Origin: Gammaproteobacteria bacterium
GTDB lineage: Bacteria > Pseudomonadota > Gammaproteobacteria > Pseudomonadales > Porticoccaceae
Reading direction: 5' to 3'
Assembly (NCBI GenBank): GCA_018069465.1
Contig: JAGPUW010000008.1
Location: 1-64,000 of the forward strand
Length of the DNA stretch: 64,000 bases
Below are positions 34,698 through 41,107 of this stretch, one piece after another. Made by a program: the position numbers and the translations under genes. The stretch's first letter is position 1. Each line of letters begins with the position of its first letter. Below the pieces are notes generated by a model, which was not told where the DNA came from, ran no database searches, and saw only the letters and a list, made by a program, of their open reading frames with translations.

Positions 34698-35546
34698 TTA
34701 AATACCGGCGAAAGTGGACAGATACTCAGCGTAAAGATTAACCGTTGCGCCTCCGCTGTGGGCAATCTTCAAGCGAAAATCCTGAGAGCCGACCAAAGGC
34801 AACTGACTACCCAGCTCGTTTTCCAGCATCCAATCGAGATGGTAAGTGCTGGCCTGTTTGGTGCGGCCTGCGTCCTGCACTTCGTTTGTCATGCGGGCCT
34901 TTGACGCATCCCAGATTTTGCGACCGTCTACCCACGCCTCAACGTTTGTAATCACGTCGGCGCTTTGTATCAAGTGCAAAGCCTGTAAAAAGGCTTCTCG
35001 TGGGATGTTATCCACTTCGGTTGTGCCGGCCCCGGTCAAGGTGTAAGTGAAGTTTTTAACCTTGGTGAATAAACCCAGGCGATTGCGATTAGCAACGGCC
35101 TGCCCCTTTTCGCCGACCTGCTGGAGTACGGTTTTTTGTTCGTATGCGGCAATTGCTGGTGCCGTAGCTCCAGCGATATTGCCCTGAATTTGCAAGGTAT
35201 CAACATCGGCGCAACCGATGAAAAACAGTTCGCGCTCGCTTTTGCGTGTGAGATGCGATCGGCCAAACTGGAGGGCAAAGCGATCGGCTGGCGTGATTTC
35301 GCCGTAATAATCTTGGATCAGTTCAGCGTGAACCGCTTCCTGAAAGGCTTGGATAGGCGTGCCGTTAACTGAAACGTCGACGGTATCAATTAATGCCGAG
35401 GACATAACAGTGCCGGACAATTCAAAGCCCAGCTTATTTATTGACTTTACGCCAACAGGAACACCGACAACAAAGCGCGACGCGTCGGCGACGTTTTGGA
35501 CGTTGGGCAGCGTAGAAATTTCAAGAATACCAATAGAAGATTTCAA
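34698..35546 (-). CDS. Probable major capsid protein, double jelly-roll type
   Basis: A 282-residue protein near the length of PM2 P2 (269). It starts at TTG 35546, well placed behind AAGGGG. It is beta-rich with two similar halves: VSVNGTPIQAFQEAVHAELI in the first, and NVEAWVDGRKIWDASKARM with YHLDWMLENELGSQLPLVGSQDFRLKIAH in the second. It ends GGATVNLYAEYLSTF. The late pattern of His-x-Asp-Trp followed by QDFRLKI and a Tyr-rich strand is what I associate with P2-like coat proteins. It lies downstream of the packaging ATPase among membrane proteins. The fold is inferred; a structure prediction would decide. Confidence 0.68.
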   Translation of the reverse strand: MKSSIGILEISTLPNVQNVADASRFVVGVPVGVKSINKLGFELSGTVMSSALIDTVDVSVNGTPIQAFQEAVHAELIQDYYGEITPADRFALQFGRSHLTRKSERELFFIGCADVDTLQIQGNIAGATAPAIAAYEQKTVLQQVGEKGQAVANRNRLGLFTKVKNFTYTLTGAGTTEVDNIPREAFLQALHLIQSADVITNVEAWVDGRKIWDASKARMTNEVQDAGRTKQASTYHLDWMLENELGSQLPLVGSQDFRLKIAHSGGATVNLYAEYLSTFAGI

Positions 35547-35558
35547 TTCAATTTCCCC

Positions 35559-35693
35559 TTAAAGGCCGTTTTCAACGGTGGATTTTACCTGCGCCACCAC
35601 TGGCACACGTTTGGCGAGAGTGTTAACAATCAACAGAGTTAGCAGCACACCGCCGCCAATTTTTGCCATTTTTTTTGCTTTTGCTGAGGTCAT
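35559..35693 (-). CDS. Tiny prophage membrane protein (44 aa)
   Basis: ATG 35693 with AAGGTAAA upstream opens a 44-residue frame: a basic N-terminus (MTSAKAKKMAKIGGG), a membrane helix (VLLTLLIVNTLA) and a short basic/polar tail. It ends 12 bp before the capsid gene start. The size and charge match the very small membrane proteins of PM2-like virions. The evidence is the ribosome site, the composition and the snug fit between ATPase and capsid genes. Confidence 0.6.
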   Translation of the reverse strand: MTSAKAKKMAKIGGGVLLTLLIVNTLAKRVPVVAQVKSTVENGL

Positions 35694-35803
35694 ACTGTTT
35701 TACCTTGTTTATTTAAATTGATTAATCAGCCTTATGGCCTGGTCGACACAATAAACCTCGCTTGCCTTTTTCGACAACTAAAATATTAATCGCACCTATA
35801 GGT

Positions 35804-36436
35804 TCACTTTTTATATTTCAGGGCTTTTTTTACTGCTTGCCGACCGTCCCAAACTAAAAACTCCAGATCATCGAGGGCTTTTATATCGTCATCTTTGCCC
35901 CCTATTTCCTTTGCAAATTTTTTGATATTCGCGCCAATTTGCGGCCCGATCCATTTAAACGGGCATTGGTCGTAATATGTTTTGCTGATTTCTTGCGGCT
36001 TCTGACTGGTGCCGTGAAAAATCATGCCGTACTTTCGCCCCTGATTTAATAGCCTGGCTGCAAATGGCGACGCCTTGCCGACCGAGGCGCATACCTCGCT
36101 TAATTCTTCTGCAATGACGTAGGTCAAACGATTGCCGTCAAGTGATACCCATACGACACTGCAAAACCATTCAAAATCTGCAATGTCTACGCCGCCCGAG
36201 AATGCAATTCTAAAACCTTTGCCCGATTTTAAGCCCAGTTTTATGGCTTTAGTAAATGCTTTTTTATTGTCGTAGTGGTGCGCTTTATGATCGTGTGATT
36301 TATCCCACAAAATCACCCGGCCCCCGCTTTTGGGAAGCTGTGGGTTCTGCTTCATCGCCTGCGACTTGCCGCCACCCGAGCGGGCAAGATAGAGCGTGTT
36401 TTTATTGGGTAATACTGGTCGCGGATGGATTGCCAC
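35804..36436 (-). CDS. Genome-packaging ATPase (HerA/FtsK superfamily)
   Basis: A 210-residue P-loop ATPase starting at GTG 36436 (GGGAG upstream). Walker A is LARSGGGKSQA near residue 20. The Walker B-like strand is LTYVIAEEL, with Glu-Glu rather than Asp-Glu. RLLNQGRKYGMIFHGTSQKPQEISKTYYDQC is the Q-containing sensor region of A32/P9-type packaging ATPases. No membrane helix is present, unlike filamentous-phage Zot proteins. It would pump the genome into the capsid or act in assembly. It overlaps the preceding gene by 35 nt. Confidence 0.85.
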   Translation of the reverse strand: MAIHPRPVLPNKNTLYLARSGGGKSQAMKQNPQLPKSGGRVILWDKSHDHKAHHYDNKKAFTKAIKLGLKSGKGFRIAFSGGVDIADFEWFCSVVWVSLDGNRLTYVIAEELSEVCASVGKASPFAARLLNQGRKYGMIFHGTSQKPQEISKTYYDQCPFKWIGPQIGANIKKFAKEIGGKDDDIKALDDLEFLVWDGRQAVKKALKYKK

Positions 36437-36818
36437 TTGCTGCTCCCTGCTCGATCAATGCGCGATCGGTCATCACCCGTGGCGCGATAATCATGATAAT
36501 CGCCATTATCAGCCCGTATTCCGGGCCCGGTTCTGCCGCCGGAACATACTTATCAAATACGGGCCCAACCGCCATACCTAACTGCTCGGATTCTTCCGGC
36601 AATAAAGCCCAGTGAGCACCACACCGGCTTGCGTAAAGTCCAAACGCAATTGATAAAACCCCCGAGCACATTTCTCCTGTCGATATTTCAGGCCCGCCAC
36701 TGGCTTTAGGTTCTCCGGCTGGTGTTTCTTCTGCCTCCAGCTCGACGAGTAAGGCATCAAGCCCGGCCTCCTGCTCAGGTTCTAGCCCTGTTTTTTCCGG
36801 TATTTTTTCACCGTCCAT
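36402..36818 (-). CDS. Prophage membrane protein of unknown function
   Basis: A 138-residue protein from ATG 36818 (a second ATG lies at 36821), overlapping the upstream stop. The N-terminal half is acidic (GLEPEQEAGLDALLVELEAEETP). A middle region with two Cys (EMCSGVLSIAFGLYASRCGAHW) is followed by a membrane segment (YGLIMAIIMIIAPRVMTDRAL). It is encoded directly before the packaging ATPase and could anchor it to the vesicle. No family is recognised. Confidence 0.6.
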   Translation of the reverse strand: MDGEKIPEKTGLEPEQEAGLDALLVELEAEETPAGEPKASGGPEISTGEMCSGVLSIAFGLYASRCGAHWALLPEESEQLGMAVGPVFDKYVPAAEPGPEYGLIMAIIMIIAPRVMTDRALIEQGAASGNPSATSITQ

Positions 36819-37201
36819 CATCGCGCCCCTTTTATGATTAATGCCAACAAGCCAAACCCACCCGCGACCCACGGCCAGGCCCCGGTTTTGCTAGGTTCTC
36901 CGCCGTTTTCGTCGCTTTCGTTTTCCGGTTCAAAATCCGCGTTTTCCGGTTCTGATTCCGGTTCTTTTTTATTCGAATCTTCCACGTTTGGTGGCTTTAT
37001 ATCCGGCTCCCCGCCTTTCCATTGCGTCGTGAACCATAGGCGCGTTTGTACCTTCGCCCCGGTTCGCTGGTCGGGCCCGCAATTAGCGCACCGGGTATAA
37101 AGATAACGGCCCGCGCCTCGCGCCGTTTGGTGGACTGTGGCCATCTCGTCACAATCTTTGCAAAGGATTTCACCGAGTTCAGGGTTATTTACTCGCGCCA
37201 T
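36818..37201 (-). CDS. Zinc-ribbon membrane protein of the prophage
   Basis: A 127-residue protein. Residues about 14-50 contain CKDC and CANC pairs (ILCKDCDEMATVHQTARGAGRYLYTRCANCGPDQRTG), a zinc-ribbon of the Ogr/Delta-like kind. A long acidic linker with repeated EPEN/ESE units follows, then a C-terminal membrane helix (WPWVAGGFGLLALIIKGAR). The combination could tie a nucleic-acid-binding head to the membrane, perhaps in regulation or packaging. This is inference. Confidence 0.65.
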   Translation of the reverse strand: MARVNNPELGEILCKDCDEMATVHQTARGAGRYLYTRCANCGPDQRTGAKVQTRLWFTTQWKGGEPDIKPPNVEDSNKKEPESEPENADFEPENESDENGGEPSKTGAWPWVAGGFGLLALIIKGAR

Positions 37202-37398
37202 TATTCTTCCTCCAGTTTTTTTACAATATCGGCCATAAGTGCCGCCGCTTCGACCAGTGCCTCGACCATATCCGGCAAAGCATCACCGGCCCCTGGTATC
37301 ATTTTTAAAAGTGGTATTTTTGACAGCTTTGCTGTGTTTTTCTCGACTAATCCGGCCCGCACTTGTAGGGCTTGCGCCCTTGTTAATAAATCGGTCAT
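37201..37398 (-). CDS. Small helical prophage protein
   Basis: A 65-residue protein from ATG 37398 (ATGA overlap with the rep stop). It is mostly helical: TDLLTRAQALQVRAGLVEKNTAKLSKIPLLKMIPGAGDALPDM, then VEALVEAAALMADIVKKLEEE. No signal or membrane segment is clear. The function is unknown. Confidence 0.6.
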   Translation of the reverse strand: MTDLLTRAQALQVRAGLVEKNTAKLSKIPLLKMIPGAGDALPDMVEALVEAAALMADIVKKLEEE

Positions 37399-39035
37399 GC
37401 CTCCATCTCCCCTCTCCGGTGATAACATTCATATAAATACCACGACTCGCGCCGCTCCTGTTTTCTGCTTTCATACTCATCGAAAAGCCACGCGCTAACA
37501 CTGTCCGGCATCGCCCATCGCTGCCTTTTCATTGCGTGAAATTGCGCGCGTAATTTCACAAAATAAAGTGATTGTTTACCGGCTGGCGCTTCGCCTGGTT
37601 TAAAGCATATGCCTGTGGGTTTTTCGGGCAGCCAATCGCTTGGCAAAATGCTTTTTGAGCCTGTGGGATGGTAGGCCCATTTAAAAAACGTCTTTGCGGC
37701 TTGCTCGCCTTTGAGAATCAACTGATACCTGCTGGCTCTAACGGGGATAGCGTCGAGTTTTTCCCGCACTGCTGCCAGCGCCTTTGCCACTTTGCGCTGC
37801 TTGTTAATAATCCATCCCGGTGATTTTTTCGTGTTATTTTTTTTGCGCTGTACTGCGCCCTCTGCTTTGAGTGCGGCAGTGTCCCGGTTTAGCTGCTGGC
37901 GCTGCTTGTAATCCGGCCCGTTGGTAAACGACAAATGATCGTAGATGTCCGCTATCAGTTGGCCCATGCAATCAAGCTGCATTCTCGACATTAATTCCCA
38001 CCCCGGCGCTCTAGCGCTTTTACTTATGCCGTATCTGTTACCGCGAACGGTCCCTTGATCTGCTTTGCCCTGTGCTTTGCAAAGATAGCCAATCGCTTTA
38101 GAAATATAGGCCGCCGCGCCTTTGCCGCTTTCGATTTTTTCCAAATGCGCGAAACCCTGCCCCCATGCGCCTTCTAGCCGTTCTGACCAACCCTTAAACT
38201 TTGCGAATGGTACAGCCCATCTCATTAAAACGTGTAAATGTGGGTTTGGCTCGCCTGCTTCATTGTCGGGCACTTCCACGACCCATAAATAATCAAAATC
38301 GTCTGCATTGCCTGCGATGCCTTGTCTCTTTAACCCTCGCTGGTACATTTTCGCCCAGGCATCAAAACAGCGGCTAGCCTCGCGCTGAATTGTGGTTTCA
38401 CCCTTTGCCAGTCGCTCGCGCCCGTCATCGTTAAACGTGAGTGTCACAAAAGTGGTATAGCCGCCCTGAGTGGCTGATACAAAGCCCGCCGAGTCCGTGA
38501 GAGCCCGTAGCCCTCTATCTGATAGCCAATCGCTGATACGCGGGCCAGACTGCGCAGGTGGTGCCGTTCCCGATGCCGTTTCCACTTGTGAGCGAATTCT
38601 GATCTCGTCGGCCCACTTGCGCTGTTCAACGATGCACTGCACACCCGGCGCGCCGTGGCCCACTCTTTCGCGGCCCTCGACAACATCGACAAAGACCGGC
38701 GCAGGTATCTCCCCTGTTTCGAGCATTCGCTTGTGCTGTCCTGCGTTGAAAGCACAAGCGACCTCGAATTTTAGTTTTGCGGCTTCGGTTTGGGCGATTT
38801 TATCGTTTGTCGGACTTTTGGCGGCCTTGACTAGACTAAAGGCGGCTCTGCCACCCAAAGGCATAAAGCCCCCGCTGTCGCGGGAACTTGACGAAGAAAA
38901 GGCGCATTTCTGCGCCCTCTCGATTGCCCGATCAATCCCGGCTTTGTTACAGGTTCCCGGTGCCGGTGGCCCCATTTTCAAAAAGCCCAGCGCCGCCGCC
39001 CTTATTTGGTCGTCCGTCGCTTCTGCAAATTCCAT
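37395..39035 (-). CDS. HUH-type rolling-circle replication initiator
   Basis: A 546-residue protein from ATG 39035. The three HUH motifs are in order: motif I FVTLTF near 196, motif II PHLHVLMRW near 263 (His-x-His for the metal) and motif III AAYISKAIGYLCK near 308, with Tyr-x2-Lys and a second Tyr. Two tyrosines fit superfamily-1 phage initiators such as PM2 P12 or phiX174 gpA, which nick the origin and stay covalently bound. The N-terminal 190 residues and the Lys-rich C-terminal region have no recognised domain. It is the largest prophage gene and lies in the early part of the operon. Confidence 0.85.
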   Translation of the reverse strand: MEFAEATDDQIRAAALGFLKMGPPAPGTCNKAGIDRAIERAQKCAFSSSSSRDSGGFMPLGGRAAFSLVKAAKSPTNDKIAQTEAAKLKFEVACAFNAGQHKRMLETGEIPAPVFVDVVEGRERVGHGAPGVQCIVEQRKWADEIRIRSQVETASGTAPPAQSGPRISDWLSDRGLRALTDSAGFVSATQGGYTTFVTLTFNDDGRERLAKGETTIQREASRCFDAWAKMYQRGLKRQGIAGNADDFDYLWVVEVPDNEAGEPNPHLHVLMRWAVPFAKFKGWSERLEGAWGQGFAHLEKIESGKGAAAYISKAIGYLCKAQGKADQGTVRGNRYGISKSARAPGWELMSRMQLDCMGQLIADIYDHLSFTNGPDYKQRQQLNRDTAALKAEGAVQRKKNNTKKSPGWIINKQRKVAKALAAVREKLDAIPVRASRYQLILKGEQAAKTFFKWAYHPTGSKSILPSDWLPEKPTGICFKPGEAPAGKQSLYFVKLRAQFHAMKRQRWAMPDSVSAWLFDEYESRKQERRESWYLYECYHRRGEMEA

Positions 39036-39253
39036 CAATGAACAACCGACAAAAGCCGCCGTCCTTGCTGCTCCGCTGGCTGTCGTGACATTGCGACAAT
39101 TTCAAAGTTTGGCCCGTACTCCTCGATAAAATCATCACCGATGATTGTGATCACGGCATCGGCGAATGATTCCGCCGCCACGCTAAACTTCATCGCCTCA
39201 TATTTTCCGGTTATTTCGCTCATGACCACGATGCTTGCGATATATTTCAGCAT
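39035..39253 (-). CDS. Small early prophage protein
   Basis: A 72-residue protein. ATG 39253 overlaps the upstream TAA by one base, and its TGA overlaps the rep ATG. The sequence is LKYIASIVVMSEITGKYEAMKF, then SFADAVITIIGDDFIEEYGPNFEIVAMSRQ, an alpha/beta pattern with no catalytic motif. It may regulate or assist replication. The function is unknown. Confidence 0.6.
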   Translation of the reverse strand: MLKYIASIVVMSEITGKYEAMKFSVAAESFADAVITIIGDDFIEEYGPNFEIVAMSRQPAEQQGRRLLSVVH

Positions 39254-39576
39254 TACAAAGCCCCCTTGATTCGCACGGCAAGGCCCGCAAATGTTGAAAT
39301 AACGCCCCGTAATTTGTCTTGCTCTACAGTTGTCAGCCGTCGCCATGGGGTCAGACTCGACCACGCCAACTCACGATCAACACCGGCCACCACTAAAAGC
39401 CCGTTTTTTTGTGTGCTGTTTAGTTTGTCGTCCCAGATCCGCGACATTGGGTCATCTCCAATATCGGCGCGCATGGCTTTAAATGCCGCCTTCGCGGTTT
39501 CGGGGCTGGCTTTTTCTGGCTGGTGGTGTTTGGCGCGGAAAGGGACAACGGAATTATTTTGATTAACTTGTGGCAT
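39253..39576 (-). CDS. First gene of the prophage leftward operon
   Basis: A 107-residue protein of unknown function. Helical, charged segments include SPETAKAAFKAMRADIGDDPMSRIWDDKLNSTQKNGLLVVAGV and WRRLTTVEQDKLRGVISTFAGLAVRIKGAL. No membrane segment or metal site is seen. As the promoter-proximal gene next to the control region it may be an early regulator or replication helper. Confidence 0.6.
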   Translation of the reverse strand: MPQVNQNNSVVPFRAKHHQPEKASPETAKAAFKAMRADIGDDPMSRIWDDKLNSTQKNGLLVVAGVDRELAWSSLTPWRRLTTVEQDKLRGVISTFAGLAVRIKGAL

Positions 39577-39603
39577 AAACTGAAAACCTCGACTATTAGT
39601 TAA

Positions 39604-39652
39604 CCTTGACTGAGGAGCTTTTGCCGGTAGCTAACCGGCGGCCCAGTCAAGG
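39604..39652. promoter_or_regulatory. Large hairpin in the prophage control region (candidate origin)
   Basis: CCTTGACTG (39604-39612) pairs with CAGTCAAGG (39644-39652). Inside it GCCGGT (39623-39628) pairs with ACCGGC (39634-39639) around AGCTA. The two-tier stem just upstream of the leftward operon, in a replicon with an HUH initiator, could be the nicking origin or an operator. There is no T-run, so it is not a terminator. Confidence 0.5.
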
Positions 39653-39653
39653 T

Positions 39654-39668
39654 GGGAAATAATTTCCC
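39654..39668. promoter_or_regulatory. 15-bp palindrome, candidate operator
   Basis: GGGAAATAATTTCCC is a perfect palindrome around one central base and lies 78 bp before the first leftward gene. It may be an operator for the HTH protein encoded across the control region. Confidence 0.45.
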
Positions 39669-39728
39669 GGATAATCGAGTCTAAAAGAGGGTAAGCGCTT
39701 GATTTTAAACAGGTAAGCGGTAAACGTG

Positions 39729-39756
39729 CTTGCGTACTCTGTATATTATGTTAAAT
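39729..39756 (+). other. Prophage attR, dif-like site with degenerate XerC arm
   Basis: The site reads CTTGCGTACTC, TGTATA, TTATGTTAAAT. Centre and XerD arm equal those of attL; the XerC arm differs in its inner three bases (CTC instead of TAA) and in its first base. With both sites in the same orientation, this XerC arm came from the phage and the XerD arm from the host. Confidence 0.9.
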
Positions 39757-40134
39757 TGAATATTTGTCAGCTATGCCTTTAGGTTAAGTATGGGTATTTA
39801 ACGATAGGCTCAAGGGTTCTAGCTAAAGTGTTAAACAAAAAGAGGCTGTCCTCCACCGGGTGCTGGCTATGTTTCTACCGGCTGAACTTGAGTGAAATGG
39901 CCAGGGGCTGGCCACCTAAATAGCTTCGCACGCTTAACTTGGGCGCAGTACTGACTAATGGGGTTCTTGATGTTGGCGCGCTGGCATGTCAACGCAGAGC
40001 TAGATGATAAGAGCCTGCCTGTAGACTTGGGCATCAGGGTGTATTTACGGACTGACTATTGTGAAACCTATGGTTGATACCGGTCTGTTTCTGAGGCACT
40101 GACCTGTTGCCTACGTTACACACATATTGAATAA
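39757..40134. other. Gene-free host DNA right of dif
   Basis: No gene with a believable start, ribosome site and composition is seen in this 378-bp stretch. Short open frames near 39950-40080 could be a remnant of an old gene, but I could not match one. No tRNA or terminator was found. Confidence 0.4.
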
Positions 40135-40869
40135 CTAATGGTTTGTCGGTAACTCGTGTTTCATGCGCTCGTTGAGATCTGCCCAGGGGCCCAGCTGACT
40201 GCCCCTTCCCGCTTTCACCGAAAGGTTGCGAGAGTGAGCCAGCCACAGTTTATCGGCATTAAAACTGTAGACTGGCTGTAAATCCTGGCGTTGATCGGCA
40301 GGTATGATGCGCTTGTTAAGATTATCAAGAATCAGCGGAATCGCGCCTGGCGAGGGGTAAAAACTGAGTACCATGTGCGCCTGGTTCAAGCTCAGAGCTT
40401 TGACATAGGAAATACGAAGTTTGTCCAGATCGACGCCCATCGCCTTTAAAAGAAAGTACTTGGCAATCGAAAAATCTTCGCAATCTCCGGCGTCTTTAAT
40501 CAGAAACTCAAGGGGTGTCGCCCAGTAATCGCGTTGTTGCCATTGCTCCATATCGGAGGTAAAGCGGGCATTGTTGAGAAAGTTGTTAGCCTCTTCCAGC
40601 TTCTGCTGTTCAGTCATATCGGCACTGTCATCAACCAGCTGCCGCCATTTTTCTACCCGGGCGGCTGTCACTTCACCGTGTTGTTCGGCTATTTTTTTTA
40701 ACAAATAATCACTGATACCATTGTGATAGGCATGAGTACCTAAACAAAACAGTAGCAATATAAGTACCCATAAATATGGGCGAATATTATTGAAGGTGAA
40801 TGACTGAAGCGGCACGATAAAAGCTACAACCTGTTTGATAGCGATTACTGAAATATTGACACTGGCCAC
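40135..40869 (-). CDS. lapG: LapG-type periplasmic cysteine protease
   Basis: A 244-residue transglutaminase-like cysteine proteinase. A membrane/signal segment (PYLWVLILLLFCLGTHAYH, 31-49) precedes the periplasmic domain. The catalytic triad is visible: Cys130 in DAGDCEDFSIAKY, His165 in NQAHMVLSF and Asp182 in LILDNLN. LapG cuts the N-terminal retention module of LapA-like adhesins after a double alanine and so releases biofilm cells when c-di-GMP is low. It is divergent from lapD, and a giant adhesin-like gene lies a few genes away. The start is GTG 40869. Confidence 0.93.
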   Translation of the reverse strand: MASVNISVIAIKQVVAFIVPLQSFTFNNIRPYLWVLILLLFCLGTHAYHNGISDYLLKKIAEQHGEVTAARVEKWRQLVDDSADMTEQQKLEEANNFLNNARFTSDMEQWQQRDYWATPLEFLIKDAGDCEDFSIAKYFLLKAMGVDLDKLRISYVKALSLNQAHMVLSFYPSPGAIPLILDNLNKRIIPADQRQDLQPVYSFNADKLWLAHSRNLSVKAGRGSQLGPWADLNERMKHELPTNH

Positions 40870-41107
40870 TTTAGTGAATTTCTTTGCTGAAAACTAGTTT
40901 CAGCTGTGGGTTCCTCCACAAATTGAAGCTTTGATCCCTTTGAATGTAGAGGCTAAGGGCAGAAACGGTGAGCACACGGAGCAACTATCCTCAGCATCGA
41001 TGGCCTTGATGTTACTTGAATTCGGGCCTATTTAGATCACCACGTTGGCATCGTGGGGATATTAAATTAGAATCAATTTATCCATCATATAATTTAAAAG
41101 GTTGCCT

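Larger units (their letters stand above)
30611..39756. mobile_element. Tailless PM2/corticovirus-like prophage integrated at dif
   Basis: The 9,146-bp unit lies exactly between two dif-like sites. It contains a two-gene rightward unit (HTH protein, lipoprotein) and an eighteen-gene leftward unit with an HUH replication initiator, packaging ATPase, probable double-jelly-roll capsid protein, several small single-helix membrane proteins and a peptidoglycan hydrolase. Almost all leftward junctions overlap by 1-4 nt or are a few bases apart. There is no integrase, transposase, terminase, portal or tail gene. Size, gene set and membrane proteins fit PM2-like phages (about 10 kb, internal membrane). 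Integration is inferred to use host XerCD. When circularised, the two transcription units diverge from one control region containing the att site. Confidence 0.85.

Noticed and set aside
35694-35803. Possible small gene or +1 frameshift extension of the packaging ATPase
   Set aside because: A frame encoding about 27 residues follows the ATPase stop, and a 22-residue TTG frame overlaps it, but neither has a ribosome site or a recognisable slip sequence.
30611-39756. Filamentous phage (CTX-like inovirus), suggested by integration at dif
   Set aside because: The ATPase lacks Zot's membrane helix and C-terminal domain, there is a 282-residue capsid candidate rather than a tiny helical coat protein, and a peptidoglycan hydrolase is present.
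41088-41093. TATAAT as the lapD -10 element
   Set aside because: Transcription would start about on the AAAAGG ribosome site at 41096-41101, leaving no functional leader.
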